From Ascarosepion bandense (lineage: Eukaryota; Mollusca; Cephalopoda; Sepiida; Sepiidae), in the NCBI GenBank assembly GCA_037127315.1, contig JBBBDQ010000399.1:216501-280500 (forward strand): 64,000 bases of DNA. The letters are read 5' to 3'. A program made the position numbers and the translations under genes. Each line of letters opens with the position of its first letter. The stretch's first letter is position 1. Positions 30,278 to 40,310 of the stretch are shown here, piece by piece. Under the pieces are notes generated by a model, which saw only the letters and a list, made by a program, of their open reading frames with translations, did no database searches and was not told where the DNA came from.

Positions 30278-30660
30278 GATACTAGATTGGCAACTAGGTC
30301 CCACCCTTTTACATGAAACCGATAAAATGCAACCGCATCTTCTACTCCAACAGTTTCTTTCCTCGCACTTCCCGACTGTGGAATTTCCTTCCACACGATT
30401 GCTTCCCCGACGGCTACAATCTCCTGGCGTTTAAATGTAAGGTCAATAGACACCTCCTAACACACTAACCTGCTCCCATTCTATCAAACAACTCTTCCCA
30501 TCTGCCCAACACTCATCCTCGGTATCCTTACTCATCTGTCACCTTCCTCCTGACATTCCCTGTGTCTAACCACTCCTTCTCTTCACTTTCCCCTATGTAT
30601 CCCCATGCGCAATCGTGGCAGTGGAATGCCTTGATGATTAAAAGATGATTTAAAAAAAAT
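30278..30660 (+). other. LINE-J C-terminal remnant and 3' UTR
   Basis: Frame-shifted end of the C-terminal module (RTSRLWNFLPHDCFPDGYN, then LLAFKCKVNRH), then CCCCTATGTATCCCCATGCG and GGCAGTGGAATGCCTTGATG before ATTAAAAGATG and an A-run. The last 70 bp align with the mono-SINE tail. Confidence 0.8.
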
Positions 30661-31800
30661 GAACGCGGCTGATATTACTGTAAACAATAGTGCGTTTCAT
30701 ATTGTTGCTCTTTATACGCCCAACGATCATACGGAGCGTGTCTCAGTTTCCCGTAGGTTTGTGGGCGTTTCTTGTAGATTCGTCGTAATCTTAATGAATG
30801 ACTAGTGTCACTCACCAGAGCGAGAGATGTAGACGTGCGGTTTTAAGTAGCCATTTACCTGGGTACCTAGTGTTTCATAGGTATTTGACAGAATTCTTCG
30901 ACTTTTACCTCCTAAAGCGGTTAGCTGCGAGCGTGAGATCAGAGAGGGCGAAGTCTAATTGGCATCGTATAGGTGTCGACGGTCTCCGGGGCTTGATGCT
31001 CTTGTCTTACGAATTGTACATGAAGCTGTCTCATATATTTGTACTGATTTTAACTGTCGTATTCAACAGCTGGTTGTGGCATGGTCAGTTCTCCACCGGA
31101 TTTTCAGTTATGCGATTATGCTGTTGAAATGGACAAAAATGGTGGGCAGGATTTAGATAATTATAGGCGCATAACTCTGCTAAACACAAACTTAAAAAAT
31201 TTTGACCATGATTTCGAGGGGGCGTTTGCAGTCATTAGCCGAGATTTCGTTTCGACCGAAGTAGAATTGTGGTGTGAAGTGCCGAAATATTCAAAGTAAC
31301 TTGCATTTGATCGGCACAATTTTAGAAGATGCAAATTGCGACATGCAAGCCCCACTGATCAATTTGGATCATTTCAAAATGTTCAATATGGTAGACGATC
31401 ATCAGAACGTAGCTGTTGTTTTGCAGGCCGCCGGATTAAAACACAACTTCTGCAGTGGATCAGAACTTCTGTATCACTCCCTCAATGCTGTGATGCTGTG
31501 GTTCAGGTGAACAGAAAGTAGTTGCGCGATTTTGTGCTGCGTTGTTTCAGCGAATGGTGGGTGAAAGTATCGAGCTTGCTTCATGTGAACGGGGCGAGGC
31601 TTGATTTTCTTTTTTAAGTGCTCTTGGATGCAACTGGATATTTCCTCTCAAATCGCTCCCTGGTTAAGATACGCCCTCTGTGTTTATCTAGTTGATGGTA
31701 GTATGTGTCGTTCCCAGCCTGTTTGCGGTTTTCTTTTTTGATGTTGCTATTAATAACCCCTTCAGGTTGTTTGTGCCTCTTTTATTTTTTATTGCGAAAG
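30661..31800 (+). pseudogene. LINE-T endonuclease-RT remainder
   Basis: Continues from 26627: AFHIVALYTPNDHTERVSVS (endonuclease strand), then after a gap DNYRRITLLNTNLKNF, QSNLHLIGTILEDANCD, PLINLDHFKMFNMVD (motif A region, degenerate) and VLQAAGLKHNFC. It resembles RT of the L1/Tx1 group. Many frameshifts, and no YADD box is found. It is older than LINE-J by state of decay and by being interrupted by it. Confidence 0.65.
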
Positions 31801-31829
31801 GGAATATCTTTTATTTACCCACGTAGTCA

Positions 31830-31831
31830 TT

Positions 31832-31874
<43 letters not shown>
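31830..31874. repeat. (TTTC)n microsatellite
   Basis: Eleven or so TTTC repeats; CTTTCTTTCTTT throughout. Confidence 0.95.
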
Positions 31875-32052
31875 CCATTAGTGATTGAGATTCTTGATCT
31901 GCCTATGTGCAGAATAGAGCGGCCTCTCTTATTTTTGACGGATGGACAGACTCTAGGAATGTTTTTATTTATTTTGTTTGAATATTTTGTTATATTTTTG
32001 TTTCGTTTCGTTGGTTCTTTTCTTTTCCTTTCATTTCAGGATCATTAGATTT

Positions 32053-32203
32053 GTATCCACCCACGTCTATTGAACAGGTGAAGAGGCTCATCCCTTGTTT
32101 CCTGTTTAGGATGTGGTTTCCGGTTTTTCTCTTTTCTAATCTTCTCACTCTTATGTAGCCCCCTGGACATCAGTGGCGTTACCGCCTTGCTTGGAGTGAT
32201 ATG

Positions 32204-32207
<4 letters not shown>
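32053..32207 (+). mobile_element. Mono-SINE, 5'-truncated
   Basis: Starts in TATCCACCCACGTCTATTGA (head lacking its first 35 bp) and ends CTTGGAGTGATATGATTAA, followed by a (TA)n tract to 32248. Confidence 0.85.

Positions 32208-32248
<41 letters not shown>
32208..32248. repeat. (TA)n microsatellite
   Basis: TA repeat replacing or following the A-tail of the mono-SINE, as at 7.07 kb. Confidence 0.9.
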
Positions 32249-32250
<2 letters not shown>

Positions 32251-32439
32251 TAACAGAAAAAAAGAAAGAAAAACATTTAGTATTTTTATACATAATGAAA
32301 TATTCATATCACGGGACTTTTTGCGGGTTTTCATTGATTATGTGGTATTGCAGCATTCGTAGGATTGAATGCTGACGGATGTGTTTTTGTGGTGAATAAG
32401 CAAATTTTAATGGATAAATAGAACGTGAATCGAATTAGC
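32249..32439. other. No recognisable feature
   Basis: Short AT-rich spacer. Confidence 0.4.
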
Positions 32440-33290
32440 TAGGTCTAGGATAAAGATTGACAGGTTATGGAAGGTTTCAGGAAATGGGTAAAAGAAGGAC
32501 GAGAATACTGATGAGATTGGATTGACGGAGAAAGGAGCATGAGAGAAAGAATGCAGATTAGTGAGATATGAGATGACAATTGACTTTACATTGAAATTCT
32601 TGAAGATTGTAGCTGTCGGGGAAACAATGAAATGGAAGGGAATTCCACAGGCAGGAAGTGCGAGAAAAGAAGCTACTGGAGTAGAATTTGCGTTTACATT
32701 TTATTGTTGTAAATTCATATATGGGGAGCACCAGTGAGCTAAGTTAATCAGAGCAGAAGCTGTGAAAGTATTTGTAGAAGAGACACAGGGAAGCCACATT
32801 GCGCCGACGAGAAAGTGACTGTATTTGAGCTGCCAAGTCGGCATCGATCACATTACAGATTCTCCGTTGGATTTTGTCAACAAGGACACCTTGATGGATA
32901 ACAGGAGCACCCGACCAGATATGGCAGCAGTATTCAATGCACCGGCGGATGGTTTCACACCGGAAAAACTTTCTAACCCGACACAGAGAACCGACTTTCT
33001 TAGCAGCGGATTTGGCTAGGGATTCTATATAGTAACTCTACTTGAGATCTGTTGTGAGAGTTAACCCGAGGAAGCGCAGTATTTTGCTTTCAGGGAGACT
33101 AGCCTGATCCATGCTAATGGGGGTGGGTAGGAGCTTTTGTCTGTGATGGTTAATAGATAGCAGCTTCGTTTTGGGAGCATTAAAATTCACGCTTCATTTC
33201 TTACCCCAGTCTGCCACGGATTGGAGGTTCTTTTTAAGCTTGGCAGTGAGGTTTGCTTTGTCAGTCTCAGCAGATTTTTGATCTTTTTGA
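32440..33290 (-). pseudogene. LINE-J RT C-terminal relic
   Basis: In reverse, from 33290 to 32440: segments equivalent to SILDLGKKW, NASKTKLLSI, LSAKSAA, CETIRRC, PDMAAV/HIWSG counterpart, LQSLSHRR and FKCKVN can be traced with many stops. The most continuous alignable stretch is 32560-33230 against 29730-30440 in the better copy. 3' end lost in a region of GAGAAAGG repeats. Confidence 0.75.
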
Positions 33291-33589
33291 TTTCATATAT
33301 AAAAAATTCAGCAAGAAGAAATTAGTGCAAAATATATTCAGCAAATAAGTTGTCAGGCCTACCTACTTGAGTTTTAACTGTGAGGTATCTTCGCGTAGAT
33401 GGTGAAAAGTAGAGTAAAACATTATTCCAAATATACACGAATACCGGAAGTAGAAAGCTAAAAGTAGGAGTGTAGTAAGAGGCAAAAACTCGTACTCCAA
33501 AAAGAAGATCAAAAAGAAGATCAGAAAAAAATATGTATGGAGAGTTCATCCTTGTTCGTAAATGCCCAAGAGATTTTTTTTTTGCAAAT

Positions 33590-34075
33590 GCCTATATTTA
33601 GCTACAACATCTGTGCGTTCATCCAGAATTCTTTGACGTCACAATATCCAACTTTTCTTCCTGGCACAGCCTACTTAATCTCGTCAATATGCTCCTTTTC
33701 ACACATTTTGCCATATTGTTCTTTGAATCTTCACACACAATCCACAAGCGTAGTGTCCTGTGGTTCTCCAATTTGAAGGACGAAATCCGTTTCTGAAATG
33801 TTCCTTCAGCGCAATCAATATTTACTGTCTTGAAATGTCTATTTTCATTGCTGACTTTAGCGGTATAAGCAATGCTCTATGCAAAACAGTCACCATTCAA
33901 AGAACAATCGCTCTTGTTCCTGCAGTTGGATTTTATCTTATCACCTCTTTCCTCTCCTTCTGTTGATAAGGTTTTAGCATTTTGGGAAGTAATAATCCAT
34001 TCCAAATTGCTTGTGCAGCTATAACTCAATTTCACAGTGTTTTTACTGAACAGCATTGCCAATTCAGAATTTACA
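33590..34075 (-). pseudogene. Penelope-like element GIY-YIG end
   Basis: Reverse-strand frames: AMLFSKNTVKLSYSCTSNLE, then NCRNKSDCSLNGDCFA (Cys pattern CX5CX5C) and, after a stop, SIAYTAKV, AEGTFQKRISSFKLE. The Cys cluster followed by a Y-A-x-V strand, a degenerate G.....F..R segment and an H/S-F helix matches the GIY-YIG endonuclease domain that ends Penelope-like retroelements. The Arg of FQKR corresponds to the catalytic Arg region. Broken by a stop and a shift; no RT domain found nearby. Confidence 0.65.
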
Positions 34076-34269
34076 AACGATCACATGACACGCGGGGTTG
34101 TTACATTCAAATAAGAGAAAAAAAAACATCGGAAAAATAACATCCTTAAAAATGGTCAATGAAGTGGCTGTAACCGCTTAGAAAGCTGAAAATTATTTAC
34201 ACTTCTTATCTGCAGCAAAAAGGAAACAAGAAAGAATACTGGAAAAATTAAGTAAAAATTGTTATATAT

Positions 34270-34500
34270 GAAATGATGTGTTTGAACATTATTTTTGATT
34301 GATACTCGTAGATTTTCTCTTTATAATCAAACAGTTTTATATATTTATCTCTACCGGCTTGATTATTTACTATAAATGTTTGTTACGAAAATGTGTGTCA
34401 TCCGGTAGGATTCGAACCTGCGACCCCTATCCACATTGATCAAGCTACCAAGTGATCTGACGCGTTTTAGACCTTTCGACCAGGAATGACGATCAGGCAA
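34270..34500 (-). mobile_element. SINE-D copy, reverse
   Basis: On the + strand GGTAGGATTCGAACCTGCGA is the B-box in reverse. The A-box region (CGTTTTAGACCTTTCGACCA) is near 34465, and GGCTTGATTATTTACTATAA and TATATTTATCTCTACCGGC match the 7.7-kb body. Better B-box than the other copy. The tail faces left. Confidence 0.72.
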
Positions 34501-34538
34501 AACGATGTCAAATTAACTCAAATTTCTCCACACACACC

Positions 34539-34574
<36 letters not shown>

Positions 34575-34663
34575 CAAAAATGATTTATACACAATATACG
34601 CAGTTAATACACGAATTAAGTCAACTGTATATATATATTTATATATGTATATATATATATGAA

Positions 34664-34877
34664 TAAGAAACGAAGAAAATAATCGCAACTTTAAAAATTA
34701 ATTTAAAACTTTGCTCCATATAAAAGTAGAGCAATTAATATTTATTATAATTTATTACTTTAGAACTTCTACAATCTACAAACTACTACAAAATTGCAGA
34801 CATTGTTATTTCAACGTCGAAACAAAATGTACAATTTTGTAGTAGTTTGTAGTTGTACATGTTCTAAAGTAAGAATT

Positions 34878-34890
<13 letters not shown>
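34664..34890. repeat. Repeat F foldback
   Basis: GAATAAGAAACGAAGAAAAT starts the family. The unit holds an inverted repeat CTACAAACTACTACAAAATTG / CAATTTTGTAGTAGTTTGTAG around 34777-34852, enclosed by ACTTTAGAAC / GTTCTAAAGT. Flanked by TA tracts. CGTCGAAAC recurs in the 58-kb copies. Confidence 0.65.
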
Positions 34891-34918
<28 letters not shown>

Positions 34919-34942
34919 TTGTTAAAAACGACCATATGTGCC

Positions 34943-34997
<55 letters not shown>
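34891..34997. repeat. (TA)n and (CTAT)n microsatellites
   Basis: TA run to 34914 and about fourteen CTAT repeats at 34943-34997. Confidence 0.95.
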
Positions 34998-34999
<2 letters not shown>

Positions 35000-35599
35000 A
35001 AACTTTTTCATGTTTTACACACAGAACGCATTTATATTCCATCAAAATTTAATGTAATTTTTTTTCAACGAATTGAAAAACAACGAAACTTTTCCCAACT
35101 GATAACCGTATCCGATCGAAGTGATAACATTAATTAAATAATATCATATTAACGCGGGGAACGCAGGAGAGTAAAGGTGGTTGATATTACTGAGAAAATC
35201 TTAATCACAAATTATGGAAATTCCATCGATGTAACAAACTTAAAAATGTTTCCTTCTGGCTCCATTTCGATGAATGATCGCATGGAGACTTCATAAGCAA
35301 TGTTTTTTTGTTTTTTTTCATTTGCTAATTTATATTTTTTCTGGAAATGCCAATTATCATGTATAATGCATATTGAGAAAAAAAAGCATTCCACATGGAT
35401 TTAAGGCAAGTCATTCGTAATGCTCAATGCTCCTCTATAATGTATGCCCAACATATCTGTTTATTAAGAGGAACTCAGAAACGTACCTGAAAATTAATGA
35501 AACATTTTCACAAAAGAATAAATTCTTATCGCAAGAATCTCATCAGTTTTATCATACGCATCTCGAGATTTAGAATTATATCTCAATAGGAGTAGCAGC
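34998..35599. other. No recognisable feature
   Basis: AT-rich; no frames or repeat landmarks recognised. Confidence 0.4.
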
Positions 35600-35835
35600 C
35601 ATTATAAGGAATCTAACAAAAGAGAGAAAAAGTGACACCACTACCCGAAGGCAAAATGTAATGGAAAAACAAGCCTTTCATAAATTAAACAAAGTAATAA
35701 GAAAAGGGAACATTTTATTAGTAACAAAACAAGTGTATTGGATTGTTATGTAATATTAATCGTCTAATAAGACGTTGAATGCTGCACAATTTCTTTCACA
35801 GATGAAGAAGAGAAATAACCCAACAAAAATGTAGT
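35600..35835 (+). pseudogene. LINE-X-related fragment
   Basis: Frames read KQAFHKLNKVIR, VTKQVYWIVM and FLSQMKK, comparable to KAFQKLSKVL, ETKRRVLDCYVM and TISSKMKE of the reverse copy at 42.4 kb. Heavily decayed and may belong to a relative of LINE-X. Confidence 0.5.
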
Positions 35836-35860
35836 TATACACACGGATCCTCAGATTCAG

Positions 35861-36125
35861 ATATTTAAGTGTCATACACACTTGGGTGATCATGTCTAGA
35901 AAGAGACATGACTGACTGGGCAGAAGATTATCCCGCAGTAGGTTGCCATTGCTTTACTGGTGGGCAGCCAATGCTATAGAACCCAATCTGTTCTGTTATT
36001 TAACCTATATTAAGACTGATTAATATCTTTCCCAGGGGTATTTGCGCGTAAGTGAATGCAAGGAATTCAACTGGAATTTGAACTTGGCTTGAATTCGAGT
36101 TCGAATTCCTGTTGAATTCTAACGT
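35861..36125 (-). mobile_element. SINE-B copy, reverse
   Basis: Hairpin CATGTCTAGAAAGAGACATG, GATTATCCCGCAGTAGGTTG, CCCAATCTGTTCTG, GGTATTTGCGCGTAAG. The A-box half is lost at 36080, where a scrambled GAATTCGAGTTCGAATTC appears. GGATCCTCAGA occurs at its left (35845) and again at its right (36126). Confidence 0.82.
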
Positions 36126-36127
36126 GG

Positions 36128-36455
36128 ATCCTCAGAACCAGTCAGTAAGTTAAGAGCCATACGTGATACACACTTGGGCGATCATGTCTCGAAAGAGACA
36201 TGACTAACTGGGCAGGAGATTGTCCCGCAGTAGGTTGCCATTGCTTTTTGTGGTAGACTGGTTGCCGACCAAGGCTATAGAACCCAATCTGTCTTGTTAT
36301 TTAACCCATAACTGGAAGGAATAGACGGATTAATACCTTTCCCAAGGGTATTTGCGCGTAAGTGAATGCAATGAATTCAACTGGAATTCGAACTCGGCTC
36401 CCCGATTTCTCGTTCCGAGCCGATATCCAATGCACCACAACGCACATCCTCAGAA
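36128..36455 (-). mobile_element. SINE-B copy with 10-bp target duplication
   Basis: Complete element 36138-36445 between two exact copies of ATCCTCAGAA (36128-36137 and 36446-36455). It has GATATCCAATGCACCACAAC (A-box in reverse), GGAATTCGAACTCGGC (B-box in reverse), the CATGTCTCGAAAGAGACATG hairpin and the GTCAGTAAG end. A well-preserved, recently inserted copy. Confidence 0.93.
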
Positions 36456-36495
36456 TACAAAGTATGAAAAGAATAAGGAAGTATTATGCAAAATA

Positions 36496-37746
36496 TTAGG
36501 ACCTTCAATAAGTTCTCACTGATTTTTCATAAAAAAGAGTATGGTTTAATATACAAAAATTAGTAAAAATTATGTCACTAAAGATATTGTCCATAGCACA
36601 CTAATTTTCTTATCGTTTTGACACCATTTGCATTCCACGTCAGAACAACGACACTTCTTTTGAGGCTAACGACGACTCGACCATTTTTTTAGCAGTTTCA
36701 TAAGAATTAAATTGCTGCTCAACCAAGTCATGAGCCATCGCTTGGAATAAGCGATAATTGGACGGAGCAATATCTGGTGCATACGGCGGGTTAGGTAGAA
36801 CCTCCCATTTAAGCGTTTCAACGTTTGTTTTCATCCTTTTTGCAACATAAGTCCAAGCCTTGTAATGTTCAAAATCACTTTGTCGTGCCTCTTCTCGTAT
36901 AGCGGCCGTTTTTTTTAATGCTCGGCTTAGACGCATCAGTTGTAGTCGATAGCGATCTCCTGTGATGGTTTCCGTCGGTTTGAGCAACTCATAATAAACT
37001 ACATTCAGCATATTCCTCCAAATGCAGAGCAGAAGCTTCGAACTATATAAATTCTATTTTGCCGCCGATGTTGATGCACGGCCGGGCTTACCTCACGATC
37101 TTCTACGCTTAGGATTACCGTAGTTTATTCACTTTTCATCGCCGGTCATGATACGATGAGGAAACCTTTTTTTCTGCTGTGGAAGCCGCCTAACACATAT
37201 GACATTCGACGTCTCCAAGCTTCAACTCGTACTGCACCTAATGTCCTTGCTTTTGAATCTTGCTTAATGCATTCAAACGTTTCCAAACTGTTGTGTGATC
37301 ATCTAATAACTATGCAAGTTCAGCTTGCGCCTCACATAAATCTTCATGAAATAATGCCTCCAATTCTTCGACTTCAAACTTTGTCGGTGCGCCAGAGCGT
37401 TCCTTATCTTCAACATAAAAATCATTATTTTGATACGTCTAAACCAATCGCTGCATGTTGTTTCCGATAGAGCATATTCACCGTAATTCTCAACAAGAAT
37501 TCAGTGTGCTTTAACTGCAGATTTCCTTTAATTAAATAGTATAGTAAAGTTCCACGGAAATACACTAGAAATCCGACATGTCCACACTGTGAAAATCTAA
37601 GTTGTTTACACTTGAGCGAAATAATAATACACTGAATTTCATGCTTGCTTAAAGTATTTTCTTAGAGATGCGTTACCATTTGAAACTACAATACTTCTGG
37701 AGATGCCATCTGTTTAAAAACAACGAGAACTTATTCAAGATCCTAA
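36496..37746 (-). mobile_element. mariner element with both inverted ends
   Basis: Terminal inverted repeats TTAGGACCTTCAATAAGTTC (36496 inward) and TTAGGATCTTGAATAAGTTC (37746 inward, reverse complement) differ at two positions in the first 20 bases. TA lies on each side (36494-36495 and 37747-37748), the standard mariner target duplication. Length 1,251 bp, typical for the family. It encodes a broken transposase on the reverse strand. Confidence 0.92.
36640..37540 (-). pseudogene. mariner transposase pseudogene
   Basis: C-terminal half (36640-37011) reads VETLKWEVLPNPPYAPDIAP then SNYRLFQAMAHDL. The third catalytic Asp of the D,D34D triad is Asn here (APSN), and the HDN motif has become EHYKAW, so the second Asp is lost as well. 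Upstream the frame shows TGDEK followed by a stop in place of the conserved Trp, near 37130, and further up SDWFRRIK, VEDKERSGAPTKFEVEELEA with stops and at least one frameshift. Catalytically dead. Confidence 0.9.
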
Positions 37747-37754
37747 TATTAATA

Positions 37755-38170
37755 AAACTGAAAGAAATTGCTACAAAGAAAAGACTACTGAACTGTTACG
37801 TAATATCATCCCTCCTATAGAACAGTGAAAGTCACACTATTCTCACAAATTAAGAAGATATTTGTAATAACAGAAATATGGTTATACAGAAGGATGTTTG
37901 GAATATGATGGACAAACATGTGAGAAACGACGAGATTTTAGAGAAAATGAAAACAAAATGGTCAATTATACTTTAAAGACACAGTTGAAATTTTCTAGGG
38001 CACATAAAAAGGAAAGAAGGCTTGGAAAAGTTGAAACTCATAAGCATCAAGGTGATGCTAAAAAGACAAAGGAAAACAGCTAGTAACCGACCTAAAGAGC
38101 TTATGTAATGAATGTCAGAAAAGTGAATGTGACGGATATTAGAAGATAAATATTACAAAGAGCAGCATAA
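37755..38170 (+). pseudogene. LINE-X-related RT C-terminal relic
   Basis: Pieces read RLLNCYVISSLL, IWLYRRMFGI, and KKERRLGKVET; they match ETKRRVLDCYV, MWFYRRMLRI and the KEGLENLI region of LINE-X in order. Many stops. With 35600-35835 it may be one older LINE-X relative whose middle was split by the SINE-Bs and the mariner. Confidence 0.5.
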
Positions 38171-38342
38171 GGATTATTTATTTTGGAGCGCCACGATTTT
38201 ACACATTCTGAAAAGAAACAAAAAAAAAACTCCTAAAATGGAGTTTCTTTATGTTTCATGAAAATTTCTGTTTTGAATATTAACAATTATCGGATTTTTT
38301 TTCTCGAAAAATGTGCCCCTTTTCTTCTACAGTAACATATGT

Positions 38343-38562
38343 GCGTTTCGGTGCAATGGATATAAGCTGAAAATGAGAAATGGGAGAGTCGAGTTCGAAT
38401 TCCATTTGAATTCCTTATGTGTTAAATGGCAGGATAAATTAGGTTCTATAGCCTTGCTTGGCAGTCTGACTACTGCAGAAAGTAATGTCAACCGACTGTG
38501 AAAAAAAATTCTGCCTCTTTGAGACATGATCGCCAAGCGTATGTCACTTAACTGTGTGAATG
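38343..38562 (+). mobile_element. SINE-B with internal deletions
   Basis: GTGCGTTTCGGTGCAATGGA (A-box), GAGTTCGAATTCCAT (B-box), then a jump to GTTAAATGGCAGGATAAATT, GCAGTCTGACTACTGCAG, GAGACATGATCGCC and CACTTAACTGTGTG. The TGCGCGCAAATACCC segment and one hairpin arm are deleted. Confidence 0.82.
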
Positions 38563-38645
38563 TATACCTCAATATGACAACATAAAAAACAAGTGTTAAT
38601 CAACTAAAAGCTGCGTTTTCAAAAACGTATTATAAATTGAAAGAT

Positions 38646-38667
38646 TATTATTATTATTATTATTATT

Positions 38668-38701
<34 letters not shown>
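38646..38701. repeat. (ATT)n(GTT)n microsatellite
   Basis: Trinucleotide run changing from TTA/ATT to TTG/GTT. Confidence 0.95.
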
Positions 38702-38703
<2 letters not shown>

Positions 38704-39009
38704 CTTCCTTTGATTTTTGTTTTATACACATATTTTTCAGGGTCTCATAAGACTTCATGTCATTTTCCGCTAGTCATTAGAAAAATCAAACAAATTTTAC
38801 TTCCTAATGTTCTTCCTAATGTGTGAGCTGTATATATGAGTACTTTATTGTATTTCTTTAAGGCATAGCCGATCATGAATCACTTCAATGAATCTATCAA
38901 AACATTTCTGAATCAATCCTGGGGCTCTAAATACAACTAAAACTACTGATGTCCTCATGTACCACACTTTTAAGATTTGAATTAGAAGATCCTTGTATAC
39001 ATTCTGTTC
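38702..39009. other. No certain feature
   Basis: Possibly the upstream decayed part of the LINE-X RT that becomes readable at 39010; no motif is clear before that. Confidence 0.35.
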
Positions 39010-40041
39010 TTTTGACGCAAAATGGTTTGACAAAGTACGTCACAAAGACATGGTATAGATGCTCGACAACCTTGACATCTTCGGAAAAGACGTTAGGATA
39101 ATCAAGAATCTTTAATGGCAGCAAACTGCTTGCGGACAGATAGGAAGTGAATTCAGCAGGTTTAAAAAATAGAAAGGGGCGTAAGACAAGGATGTTTTCT
39201 CACCGAATCTATTCAACATGCACAGCGAAGCAATTATGAGAAAAATAAAATAATTGCTTGGATTAGTCATCAGCGGCCCCAATCTCAGTTATGTAAGATA
39301 CGCGGATGGCATTGTTTTTGATAGCAGACACGGAAAGGATAATGCAGAACCTTCAACAAAAGGGAGCAAAAGAAAGCGAAAAGAAAGGACTAAGCATAAA
39401 CTTCAAGAACACTGAATGTATGGTCATCAGCAAAAAGAACACACCAATATGCTAACTAGAGGTCGGGGAAACTAAAATAAAACAAGTAAAGAAATTTAAA
39501 TACCTGGAAAGTGTTCTAACAGAGGATGAAAAGTGTGACATGGTGATCCAAAGGCGCACTGTCATGGCCAATGACGCATTTCAAAAGCTAAGCAGAGTAC
39601 TAGATACAGAAAAATCTTATTAGAAACAAAAAAGAGTGCTGGATTGCTATGTGATATCTGTTCTTCTGTATAGAAGTAAATGTTGGACGATTTCATCAAG
39701 GATGAAGGAGAGGCTTGAGGCAAAAAAAATGTGGTTCTACAGGAGGATGCTGAGGATACCATTGAATGAGCACGTGAGCAACGATAAGGTGTTGGAGAGG
39801 ATGCAAACGAGAAGAAAACTGATACTTAAAACCAGGAAGAGACAGATGAAGATCCTGGGACACGTAATGAGGAATGAGGGCCTGGAGAATTTAATACTCA
39901 CATGACTGATATAATGAAAGAAAGCCAGTGGAAAATAGCGCGAGACATACTTGATTAGGTCTGAGGAAAATGGATAGCGGAGTTTGGGAGTGATAACAAG
40001 GGAAAAGATATTGAGAGCGACAAATAAGTGGATGTCCATGA
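39010..40041 (+). pseudogene. LINE-X reverse transcriptase, longest copy
   Basis: RT landmarks can be followed through shifting frames: KWFDKVRHKDM (motif A region), KGA then SPNLFNMH (motif B region, normally V-RQGC-SP-LFN), VRYADGIVF (39295-39320, motif C with the second Asp of YADD replaced by Gly). Then KKRVLDCYVISVLLYRSKCW, KMWFYRRMLRI, EHVSNDKVLERM, ILGHVMRNEGLENLILT. A stop in T*LI near 39905 and multiple earlier shifts. Truncated at 40041 by a mono-SINE fragment. Confidence 0.78.
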
Positions 40042-40178
40042 TGAGTCTCATCCCTTGTTTTCTGTTTAGGATGCGTTTTCCAGTTTTCTCTTTTCCAATC
40101 TCTTCACTCTTATGTAGCCCCCTGCACATCAGTGGCGTTACCGCCTTGATCGGGGTGATATGATTAAAAAAAAAAGAA
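40042..40178 (+). mobile_element. Mono-SINE, 5'-truncated
   Basis: Starts ATGAGTCTCATCCCTTG, runs through CTCTTTTCCAATCTCTTCAC and the tail ending GATCGGGGTGATATGATTAA plus A-run. Inserted at the 3' end of LINE-X. Confidence 0.84.
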
Positions 40179-40310
40179 AACTGAAAATATTTTTTAGTTT
40201 TGCATTCAAAAATGTTTTGCTGAGAATTTTCTTTCCTTCAAAGATGTGTTATGGTAATAATTTATTTTTTCAAAAATGTAATATAAAAAGTTAATATTTT
40301 CTATAAAAGT

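Larger units (their letters stand above)
26628..30660 (+). mobile_element. LINE-J, near full-length, defective
   Basis: Order: 5' region (26628-27551) with a 78-bp direct repeat and one mono-SINE-like monomer, APE endonuclease (27552-28319), linker, RT, C-terminal module, 3' UTR ending GCCTTGATGATTAAAAGATG plus A-run at 30659. About 4.0 kb. No gag-like ORF1 was found between 26.6 and 27.55 kb. LINE-T sequence lies on both sides. The clade by motif appearance is Jockey/CR1-like. At least two in-frame stops and two frameshifts make it defective. Confidence 0.8.

Noticed and set aside
34380..34480. Functional tRNA gene
   Set aside because: A B-box and A-box-like stretch are present in reverse but acceptor and anticodon stems do not pair convincingly, and the sequence continues into the SINE-D body.
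38641..38701. CRISPR-like or satellite array
   Set aside because: Simple trinucleotide microsatellite. No repeat-spacer structure exists anywhere in the window, and the DNA is metazoan in character.
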